Below, one piece after another: positions 25,834 to 32,775 of a stretch of DNA of 64,000 nucleotides (position 1 is the first letter of the stretch; every line of letters begins with the position of its first letter). Location: contig JAVBNT010000001.1 in the NCBI GenBank assembly GCA_031551355.1, positions 62,001 to 126,000 of the forward strand, written 5' to 3'. The DNA is from JAVBNT01 sp031551355. GTDB lineage: Bacteria > Vulcanimicrobiota > CADAWZ01. The position numbers were made by a program, and so were the translations under genes. The notes beneath the pieces are model-generated. The model worked only from the letters and a program-made list of their open reading frames with translations, ran no database searches and had not been told where the DNA came from.

Positions 25834-26739
25834 ATGAAGCCAGTCGGTTTTGTAAATTTTTTAAAGCCTCCCGGAATGACGTCGCATGATGTTGTTTCCT
25901 CTCTGCGGAGGCTTTTTGGCGAAAAATGTATCGGTCATCTTGGCACACTGGACCCCGGAGCTGCTGGTGTTTTGCCTGTTGCGGTGGGAAGTCAGGCTAC
26001 AAAAATCATCGAGTATGTTTCATCGGTGTCCAAGGGTTACAGGGCGGAAATGCTTTTAGGGCGGACAAGCAATACCGGCGATCTTTTCGGAGATGTCATT
26101 GTCTCCGGCGAACATGCTGTGCCTGATGCGGAACGTATTTTGGCGATACTTGCTTCTTTTGAGGGAACAATTGAGCAGACGCCGCCGATGGCCTCAAGCA
26201 TAAAAGTTAACGGGAAAAAACTTTATGAATATTTCCGCAAGGGCGCCAACGTTGAAATCCCCCAAAGAACCGTAGTCATATCTTCGGTATCACTTGTCGA
26301 GTATACTTATCCAAAGCTTGTTATTGATGTTGAATGCAGTTGCGGCACATATATCAGGACATTGTGCAGCGATATCGGAGCCGCCGCCGGGTGCGGTGCC
26401 CTGATGTCTTTTCTGGTCAGATACAGAAGCGGCAATTTTTGTCTTGAACAGAGCCTTTCTTACGAAGAGATCAGCGTACGTTTTCCTGAAGATATCAGTT
26501 TTTTTATTTCTCCATATGATGTTATGGAGACTTATGGAACAATAATTCTTACAGAGCCTTTAGTGGAAAAAGTCCGGCATGGGAATCAGTTTTGTTTGCA
26601 GTCTGGAGAACCGTATCCGCCTGAAAATACTATCTTAAGACTGGCCGATGAGCAGGGCAATCTGCTTGCGGTAGGCAAAGCTTTTTATGACGGCGGCATC
26701 TATATAAAGCCTGAAAAAGTTTTTATTTCCGGGAGTTGA
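25834..26739 (+). CDS. truB: tRNA pseudouridine(55) synthase TruB
   Basis: A 301-residue enzyme that isomerises U55 of the T-loop in most tRNAs. N-terminal GFVNFLKPPGMTSHDVV, catalytic Asp40 in GHLGTLDPGAAGVLPV, PPMASSIKVNGKKLYEYFRKG and CSCGTYIRTLCSDIG are all TruB motifs; a PUA-like C-terminal part follows. It begins immediately after the preceding stop. Confidence 0.96.
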   Translation: MKPVGFVNFLKPPGMTSHDVVSSLRRLFGEKCIGHLGTLDPGAAGVLPVAVGSQATKIIEYVSSVSKGYRAEMLLGRTSNTGDLFGDVIVSGEHAVPDAERILAILASFEGTIEQTPPMASSIKVNGKKLYEYFRKGANVEIPQRTVVISSVSLVEYTYPKLVIDVECSCGTYIRTLCSDIGAAAGCGALMSFLVRYRSGNFCLEQSLSYEEISVRFPEDISFFISPYDVMETYGTIILTEPLVEKVRHGNQFCLQSGEPYPPENTILRLADEQGNLLAVGKAFYDGGIYIKPEKVFISGS

Positions 26740-26743
26740 TATT

Positions 26744-27751
26744 ATGCATGAAGCTTTGTTTTGGGAGAAACTAAAAGGTGATAAGGTCGGCTGCAGGCTT
26801 TGTCCTCACCGATGCCGTCTGAATGCCGGTCAGCACGGTCTTTGCCGCGAGCGTATGAATAGAGACGGAACAATGGTTTCCCTTATATATGGGAAAGTTT
26901 GTTCGATAGCGCTTGATCCTGTGGAAAAGAAGCCGCTGTATCATTTTTATCCCGGACATAAAATTTTGTCGGCGGGAACGCTTGGCTGTAATTTTTCCTG
27001 CCGGTTTTGCCAGAATTGGACGTTAAGTCATCCGGAAGTAAGTGCCGATAAGGCATGTAGAACAATAAGCCCGTCACGGCTTTGTGAGCTGGCTGTGGAA
27101 TGCGTGCCCGACGGAAATATCGGTGTTGCATACACTTACAATGAACCTTCGGTTTGGTATGAATTTGTTTATGATACCGCCAAACTTGTGAAGGATGCAG
27201 GTCTTAAGAATGTGCTGGTGACAAACGGTTTTCTAAACAGGGAGCCGTTGTCGGCTTTGCTGCCTTTTATTGATGCGGTAAATGTTGATATAAAATCAAT
27301 CAATCCGGCTTTTTATAAGGATTATTGCCAGGGTATGCTGAAACCTGTTTTGAATTACTGTAAACTGGCTAAGGAATACTGCCTTGTAGAAATAACAAAT
27401 TTAATGATACCGACTTTGAATGATTCGGATGATGATATAAAGAAACTGGCTGCCTGGGTCGCCAAAAATCTCGGTAAAGACACGCCTTTGCATTTTTCAG
27501 CGTACCGTCCGGAATTTAAAATGGATATTCCTCCGACTTCACCTGAGTCGCTTGAACGAGCACGCGGTATCGCCGTAAAAAAACTCTCCAGCGTATATAT
27601 CGGTAACATTATTACCGGTAATGGTGCGGATTCTTTCTGTCCGTCCTGCAAAAAGCCTTTGGTTAAAAGGATGGCTTTTCGCTCTATTGAAAGTTTTATC
27701 AAAGAGCCGTCCTGTCCGTTTTGTGGTAAAGATATCAATTTTAGAGTTTGA
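26744..27751 (+). CDS. amrS: AmmeMemoRadiSam-system radical SAM enzyme (AmrS-like)
   Basis: A 335-residue radical SAM protein related to pyruvate formate-lyase activating enzymes. The cluster motif is CNFSCRFCQNW, preceded by an N-terminal CRLCPHRC and CRER segment and followed by YTYNEPSVWYEF and VDIKS. A terminal CPSCKKP...CPFCG rubredoxin-like knuckle is present. AmrS usually pairs with AMMECR1 and Memo proteins; neither is encoded here. It is not adjacent to the tiny peptide genes, so no modification role can be inferred from position. Confidence 0.85.
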   Translation: MHEALFWEKLKGDKVGCRLCPHRCRLNAGQHGLCRERMNRDGTMVSLIYGKVCSIALDPVEKKPLYHFYPGHKILSAGTLGCNFSCRFCQNWTLSHPEVSADKACRTISPSRLCELAVECVPDGNIGVAYTYNEPSVWYEFVYDTAKLVKDAGLKNVLVTNGFLNREPLSALLPFIDAVNVDIKSINPAFYKDYCQGMLKPVLNYCKLAKEYCLVEITNLMIPTLNDSDDDIKKLAAWVAKNLGKDTPLHFSAYRPEFKMDIPPTSPESLERARGIAVKKLSSVYIGNIITGNGADSFCPSCKKPLVKRMAFRSIESFIKEPSCPFCGKDINFRV

Positions 27752-27765
27752 AAATTTGGTGAACG

Positions 27766-29292
27766 ATGAGATTTAATATTTTCCTGACATTACTGCTGCC
27801 AATGTTTATGCTTGTTGTTCTGCTGATATTTTTTAATACAAGTACTTTTAGAGAAAGTATTGACTCCAGTTTGCAGCAGAGGATGATGCTTGAATCGGAT
27901 CTGATAGTGGAACGTCTTGAGCGCTGCCTGGAAAAGTATAATACCGACAGCGGACTTGAAATTGATTCGCAGGCTGTTGCCGATTTAAACCTGATATCGG
28001 ATCAATTTGACCGTATTACCAGTTTGCAGTTACTGCAAAACGGCACGAAAGAAATTTATGGTTTTCCTGAAAAAGGTGCTGCCAGTGGTTTAAATAATGC
28101 CCGTTCCGATGAAAAAGAGACTACTCCATCTCTGATAAACAATCTTCTGAAAGTGAGGCCGCTTCCTTTCAAATCGGAAAGAATGCTCGGATTAAAGCTG
28201 AAAGAGCCGGTGTTGATTTCATTGACTCTGACATCTTCTTCCGCAGTCGCCTTGTCAAGGATTAATTTTGTCATCAATATTTTTCTGACTGTTTTCTTTT
28301 TGATTTGTGCGTACGTGGCTGTTTCCAGCTGGATTTCCAATGCTCTTGAAAGACCGCTTGCCCTGATGTTGTCTGCTCAGGAAAAGATAGCCAGAGGCGA
28401 ATATGATGCCAGACTGCATACGGAGTTGGCGAACTCAAACGAGCTCACACAGACTTATGCTTCTTTTAATAATATGGCAACAGAGCTGCAGAGTTCAAGA
28501 GATGAGCTTGAGAAAAAGAATAAGACTTTGGCGGAACTCAATGAAAGTTATAAAAATCTTAATGAAAAACTTGAAATGGAAGTCCAGCATAAAACACAGG
28601 AACTCAGGGAGTATTTTTCGCTTATAAGCCATGATTTGAAAGTTCCCATTGCTGCCGCCAAAGGATATACCGATTTGCTGATGAGGCCCAAGACCGGGCC
28701 TCTTAATGATAAACAGAAAGAGTTTATAAAAAACATTTCACTTACTCACGGATATCTTTTAAATTTGGTCAGGAATATGATCGATTCCGTTAAATATGAA
28801 GGCGGAAAGATCAGTTACTTTTTTGAATGTTTTGATATTGACGAAGTTGTTGAAGAATGTGAAAGTAATGTTATGCTTAGTATTCAGGAAAGAAATTTGC
28901 ATTTTAGGGTAGTCAGGCCTTCTGATGAAAAGTTGTTTGTTTGGGGAGACAAAGTTAAAATCACCCGTGTAATCTCAAATTTGCTCAGCAACGCGATAAA
29001 AATATCTCCGGATGATTCTGACATTAGTCTTATTTTTAAAGAAAAGGATGATACCGTTGAAATTTGCGTGTCCGATGAAGGCTGCGGCATTTCACGGGAG
29101 AATATCTCAAAAATATTTGATAAGTTTACCCAGTTCCCTTATGGAGATAAGACTTCGGGCGGTATGGGACTCGGATTGTATATTGTCAATAAAATTATTG
29201 AAGGGCATGAACGTAAAATAGAGGTTAAGAGTGAAGTCGGGCAGGGTACAAGTTTTTCTTTTGAACTTAACAGGTGCAAACCGGGGAATTAA
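27766..29292 (+). CDS. Membrane sensor histidine kinase
   Basis: A 508-residue kinase. TM1 at about 7-24, a periplasmic sensor region to about 160, TM2 around 165-185, HAMP, a coiled coil, HisKA with the phospho-acceptor in YFSLISHDLKVP and HATPase_c with N (NLLSNAIK), G1 (DEGCGI), F and G2 (GGMGLGLYIV) boxes. Overlaps the region of the response regulator start, so the two form a two-component pair. The signal is unknown. Confidence 0.92.
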   Translation: MRFNIFLTLLLPMFMLVVLLIFFNTSTFRESIDSSLQQRMMLESDLIVERLERCLEKYNTDSGLEIDSQAVADLNLISDQFDRITSLQLLQNGTKEIYGFPEKGAASGLNNARSDEKETTPSLINNLLKVRPLPFKSERMLGLKLKEPVLISLTLTSSSAVALSRINFVINIFLTVFFLICAYVAVSSWISNALERPLALMLSAQEKIARGEYDARLHTELANSNELTQTYASFNNMATELQSSRDELEKKNKTLAELNESYKNLNEKLEMEVQHKTQELREYFSLISHDLKVPIAAAKGYTDLLMRPKTGPLNDKQKEFIKNISLTHGYLLNLVRNMIDSVKYEGGKISYFFECFDIDEVVEECESNVMLSIQERNLHFRVVRPSDEKLFVWGDKVKITRVISNLLSNAIKISPDDSDISLIFKEKDDTVEICVSDEGCGISRENISKIFDKFTQFPYGDKTSGGMGLGLYIVNKIIEGHERKIEVKSEVGQGTSFSFELNRCKPGN

Positions 29293-29312
29293 ATGCGAGT
29301 GTGAGGTTATTT

Positions 29313-30002
29313 ATGGATGAAGCCGGAAATAAAATCAGGATTTTGATTGCCGATGATCATAATTTGTTTCGCCAGATGCTTTTTCATATGATCAGCGATG
29401 AAGATGATATGGAAGTTATCGCCGAGGCCAATAACGGCAAGGAGGCTGTTGAGTTTTGTATTTCAGAAAAACCTGACGTGGTTGTATTGGATATTAATAT
29501 GCCTGTTATGGACGGACTTGAAGCTATACGTCTTATCCATAAAAACAATCATGATACAAAGGTTGTAATCCTTACGGCGATCGAGGATGATGATTATATT
29601 TTTAAGTTTATCAGAGAAGGGGCAACGGCTTATCTGATAAAAGATACTACTCCTGAGGAAATGCTCATGACCATCAGATCTGCCCATTTCGGCGAATCAC
29701 TTGTTCAGCCCAGGGTTATGAATAAAATTTTTAAGGAATTCTGCAAACTTTCCGAGGGCAAGGAAGAAAGGTCCCATCTTAATGAGGATGCCGAGGGGAT
29801 TGCTAATCTTACCGACAGGGAAAAAGAAGTTCTTGCTCTTGTCTCAAAGGGTCTGAATAATAAAGAAATTGCCTCGTCCCTTTTTATTTCCGATGCTACG
29901 GTCAAAACACATGTCGCGAACCTGATGTCAAAACTGGGGATGAGGGACAGGGTGGAGTTGGTGCTGTTTGCTTTGAAAAGCGGCTTTTCAAGTCTGTCAT
30001 AA
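29313..30002 (+). CDS. NarL/FixJ-family response regulator
   Basis: A 229-residue regulator with a receiver domain (DDH near the start, phospho-acceptor in VVLDINMPVMDGLE, conserved Thr and Lys in LTAI and IKDTT) and a LuxR-type HTH (LTDREKEVLALVSKGLNNKEIASSLFISDATVKTHV). ATG at 29313 follows GTGAGG; the longer frame from 29274 is unlikely. Partner of the kinase encoded just upstream. Confidence 0.93.
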   Translation: MDEAGNKIRILIADDHNLFRQMLFHMISDEDDMEVIAEANNGKEAVEFCISEKPDVVVLDINMPVMDGLEAIRLIHKNNHDTKVVILTAIEDDDYIFKFIREGATAYLIKDTTPEEMLMTIRSAHFGESLVQPRVMNKIFKEFCKLSEGKEERSHLNEDAEGIANLTDREKEVLALVSKGLNNKEIASSLFISDATVKTHVANLMSKLGMRDRVELVLFALKSGFSSLS

Positions 30003-30010
30003 ATATAGTT

Positions 30011-30029
30011 ACGCCACTTAGTAAAGTCT
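30011..30029. repeat. Short dispersed repeat ACGCCACTTAGTAAAGTCT
   Basis: A 19-base motif matching 16140-16158 at 18 of 19 positions, here just after the response regulator stop and 49 bases before MITE copy B. Two copies only; possibly the relic of a longer repeat. Confidence 0.4.
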
Positions 30030-30077
30030 AAAAAAAAATTTAGCTAAAAATACTTTAAGGTGGGTATAACTCCTGAT

Positions 30078-30260
30078 TAGAGCAATTTGTATTCTATATG
30101 TCACAAAAATCCGGTAAACATTTTTAAAAGACGGCGTAGCCGTCATCGCGAGTCCCCGCCTTCGCGGGGATAAACTCCGCTGTGGCGAACCATTATTTTA
30201 TGGATTGATCGATGTCGGTTGTTTGTTAGGAATATGACGTTTCAATTGCAAACTGCTCTA
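30078..30260. mobile_element. MITE-like element, copy B (183 bp)
   Basis: A homolog of 17368-17541 with the same TAGAGCA terminal inverted repeats, TA at both ends and the same interior palindromes (GACGGCGTAGCCGTC; CCCCGCCTTCGCGGGG). It differs by scattered substitutions and a 9-base length change near the left end. No ORF. It lies between the response regulator gene and the terminator of the glycine-zipper gene. Confidence 0.8.
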
Positions 30261-30265
30261 GGGGA

Positions 30266-30308
30266 TAAAATACTAAAGGGAACTGAATCAGTTCCCTTTA
30301 GTATTTTA
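30266..30308 (-). terminator. Hairpin terminator downstream of glycine-zipper gene
   Basis: A perfect 21-base inverted repeat (arm TAAAATACTAAAGGGAACTGA) with a minimal loop. The A/T-rich outer ends supply a T-rich 3' side on the minus strand, 20 bases after the stop. Confidence 0.8.
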
Positions 30309-30327
30309 TAAAATTATTTTTCTGTTT

Positions 30328-30909
30328 TTATACTCCCAGCATTGCAAGGCCTAGCCCTAGAAGTAAGGTTTTTCCATCAATAAGTTTTTCAGCTATTTTC
30401 TGAGTCAGCATAAAACCTGCCGCTCCGAGTGCTCCGCCGCCGGCGATTCCACCGGCAACACTAAGTGCCGTTCCGCCGCCGATAGCTGACATTGCCGCAG
30501 AACCCAGCATTGCTCCGCCGACAGCTCCGGCGATGGTTGGGGCAAGTACTAGACCGGCAAGTCCGAGGACTATAGGCGGTGTAGCTATGGCATACAGTAC
30601 GTTGCCTACTTTTTTAGCAATATTCCCTGCTTTTTGCAAGAATGTTTTTGACTCTTCTGATTTTGTTGCTTCCGCTTTTTCTTCTGCTTTAACTTCTGCG
30701 CTATTGCCGGTAATAGCAGAAGTTTTAGGCGCCGGGATATTCAAATCCATTGGATTTGATTTTGCGTCGCCGGATTTATATTCTTCCGTTCCGATTGCCG
30801 CATTGTTCTGTTCAATATTTTCCTGACTGTTTTTTATACCATCAGCCTTATTGGCATTTTTTGTCTGGTGTATGTCATATTGTGCCGGGATACTGTTTAT
30901 ACTGTTCAT
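30328..30909 (-). CDS. Glycine-zipper hydrophobic protein (copy 1)
   Basis: A 193-residue protein. The first 95 residues are polar (Asn/Lys/Glu-rich, no signal peptide); the C-terminal half is a long Gly/Ala-rich hydrophobic stretch with GxxxG spacing (VGGAMLGSAAMSAIGGGTALSV, GGIAGGGALGAAGFML). The related protein at 31140-31700 has the same plan. Such tails insert in membranes and occur in bacteriocin-like, pore-forming and secretion-effector proteins, but no specific family is recognised. ATG at 30909 follows AAGGAGGGG; the longer frame is not needed. A MITE and terminator lie downstream. Confidence 0.65.
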   Translation of the reverse strand: MNSINSIPAQYDIHQTKNANKADGIKNSQENIEQNNAAIGTEEYKSGDAKSNPMDLNIPAPKTSAITGNSAEVKAEEKAEATKSEESKTFLQKAGNIAKKVGNVLYAIATPPIVLGLAGLVLAPTIAGAVGGAMLGSAAMSAIGGGTALSVAGGIAGGGALGAAGFMLTQKIAEKLIDGKTLLLGLGLAMLGV

Positions 30910-31080
30910 TGAAAGCCCCTCCTTAGTTATGTATACAACTATGCTGACATTATACATTATTGCTGCTAAATTTGTCTGTTAAAATCATGTTAACAGATCT
31001 ACAATTATCTGTATCAACGTATTTACCATGCAAAACAATTTTTCTCTGTGAGGAACTTTTCATTGTTGATAAAATAAATA

Positions 31081-31117
31081 AAGGAGCTGTCTTATTTCCT
31101 TAACGAGACGGCTCCTT
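31081..31117 (-). terminator. Hairpin terminator downstream of second glycine-zipper gene
   Basis: AAGGAGC-GTCT pairs with AGACGGCTCCTT with one G-U pair, followed on the minus strand by a T-rich tract, about 23 bases after the stop. Confidence 0.8.
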
Positions 31118-31139
31118 GACTTATAACCAATTTATCTGT

Positions 31140-31700
31140 TTAGCCAATCATAAACTTTTCGCCTATTTTCATAACTCCTGCCGCAGCAAGCGGGACTCCC
31201 ACAAACGCACCGATTGCTCCACCGGCTATTTTTGCGGCCATTCCTCCGCCGAGGGCTGCTGCTCCTGATACTCCAAGAAATGCTCCTGCTCCCAGTGCTC
31301 CGATGACCGGTGCGGCAAACATAGCTCCGATGGCTGCTCCGGCTGCATACATAGGGGCGTTCCAGAGAAAATCTGCAACTTTATCTCCTATTTTGCTGAA
31401 TATTCCCGGTTCGTCATTTTTGGTTTTAACTTCTTCTGTTTTATTTGCCGAATTTTTTGCAACCGGTTCCGGTGTTTTTATATCGGTGCCTGTTTTGTCT
31501 GCAGACTTATTTCCGAATTTAGGGTAGGGGAAATTTAATTCCATTAGTTCTAAATCGCTGATCTGTCCTGCATTATACTCGTCAAGTCCTTCGGTTATTT
31601 GCGGGTCCCAATATTTGCTGACTTTATTTTCAGAATTTGTATTATTGCTATGATTAATGTTTTGAATACTTGAATTTAATGAGGGTCCTATATTGTTCAT
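31140..31700 (-). CDS. Glycine-zipper hydrophobic protein (copy 2)
   Basis: A 186-residue relative of the neighbouring 30328-30909 protein: an Asn/Ser-rich polar N-terminus starting MNNIGPS, a middle Lys/Glu/Thr linker, and a C-terminal Gly/Ala hydrophobic block (AAGAAIGAMFAAPVIGALGAGAFLG, GGGMAAKIAGGAIGAFVGVPLAAAG). Both sit as single genes with own terminators. No export signal; unknown function. The ATG at 31700 is chosen for its MNN start like the paralog; an in-frame ATG at 31724 is possible because AAGGAG lies 12 bases before 31700. Confidence 0.65.
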   Translation of the reverse strand: MNNIGPSLNSSIQNINHSNNTNSENKVSKYWDPQITEGLDEYNAGQISDLELMELNFPYPKFGNKSADKTGTDIKTPEPVAKNSANKTEEVKTKNDEPGIFSKIGDKVADFLWNAPMYAAGAAIGAMFAAPVIGALGAGAFLGVSGAAALGGGMAAKIAGGAIGAFVGVPLAAAGVMKIGEKFMIG

Positions 31701-32225
31701 AGATATTACACACTCCTTAAACATAAATTATAGAATTTATCAATATAAACATTGATTTTACACCCAGTTACTATTATATTTCCAGGAGGGAAATACTGCA
31801 ACTTTTATTTTGTTAAAAGTATGTAACTTTTTAGTATTGTTAATGTTTATTAAATTTTTATAATGTTTTGAATTTTGGAAAGGATTTTATCCTGATTTTT
31901 TAGAAAATATTTAATAATTATTTAATAATTGATTTTTAGTTAATATAATTATTAATATTAACAACAATCAGTTTATATGTTTAACGGTTTATGGAGTTGT
32001 TGGGTCCGTTATTTGAATCCTTAAAAAAATCCGCTGCTGACAGGCAATATGTTTTTTATGACCTTACGCCCGGCCTTTATTTTCCCTGTGTATATAGCGA
32101 ATATTTGCTGCAAAAGTAAAGTATTTTGCTTACATGTCTAATTTTTACAAGTATTCTGTTGTTAATTATGCGTTCTGTGCGTTTTAAAACCGGAGACTTG
32201 TTTTGTTTTTTAGGAGGTTGTCAAA
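31701..32225. other. AT-rich divergent intergenic region
   Basis: About 525 bases between divergent genes, very AT-rich. At about 31871-31916 a block (ATTTTGGAAAGGATTTT...) resembles 35245-35290 at roughly three quarters of positions. The frame 31991-32119 is listed separately. GGAGG for the V4R gene lies at its end. No clear promoter boxes fixed. Confidence 0.45.
31991..32119 (+). CDS. Possible 42-residue small ORF
   Basis: ATG to TAA, product starts MELLGPLFESLKKS and ends YLLQK. Composition looks protein-like but there is no Shine-Dalgarno site, so this may be a remnant or chance frame. No family recognised. Confidence 0.2.
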   Translation: MELLGPLFESLKKSAADRQYVFYDLTPGLYFPCVYSEYLLQK

Positions 32226-32762
32226 ATGGGTAATATATTTTTGAATGACAAAGACCACAGTGTCTTTTCATGGGAGAAACTAGGTAATATAAAGGAAGGG
32301 CGCGGTGATTTGGGGGAAGATGTTCCGGTGCTGGTATACAGGCTTATGCAGTTTACAATGCTTGACGTCCTGACTAAGAATTTTGGGCGTAAAAAGGCCA
32401 ATGAGTGTTTACAGGAAGCCGGGTTTCTTGCCGGAACGGAATTTGCCCGAAATGTGCTTGATTTGAATGTAGATTTTAATACGTTTGTTGCTAATTTGCA
32501 AAAAGCGTTGAAGGATTTAAAAATAGGTATTCTGCGTATGGAGTTTTTTGATGAAAATACGGGAGAAATTGTCCTGACTGTGGGACAGGATTTAGACTGC
32601 AGCGGACTGCCAATTACGAATGAAACAGTTTGTGATTACGATGAGGGGTTTATAGCCGGGATCCTTGAACTGTATACCGGTAAATCTTATTCTGTGCGTG
32701 AGGTTGATTGCTGGGCCAGCGGCGACAGGGTATGCCGTTTCCGTGGGGTTCTCAAACAATAG
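32226..32762 (+). CDS. V4R (4-vinyl reductase-like) domain protein
   Basis: A 178-residue protein ending in a V4R small-molecule-binding domain: CDYDEGFIAGILELYTG and the typical end EVDCWASGDRVCRFRG (Cys, Gly, Cys pattern). N-terminal ENGxxxxx-type segment with repeated charged residues. V4R proteins bind hydrophobic ligands and are common sensor modules. The hybrid kinase starts 14 bases after the stop, so this protein probably feeds a ligand signal to it (inference). Strong AGGAGG site before the ATG. Confidence 0.75.
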   Translation: MGNIFLNDKDHSVFSWEKLGNIKEGRGDLGEDVPVLVYRLMQFTMLDVLTKNFGRKKANECLQEAGFLAGTEFARNVLDLNVDFNTFVANLQKALKDLKIGILRMEFFDENTGEIVLTVGQDLDCSGLPITNETVCDYDEGFIAGILELYTGKSYSVREVDCWASGDRVCRFRGVLKQ

Positions 32763-32775
32763 AAAGCAGGCTTTT

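Noticed and set aside
26744..27751. Radical SAM enzyme as modifier of the tiny Cys peptides
   Set aside because: It matches the AmrS family and lies 8-12 kb from the peptide genes in another operon, so there is no positional support.
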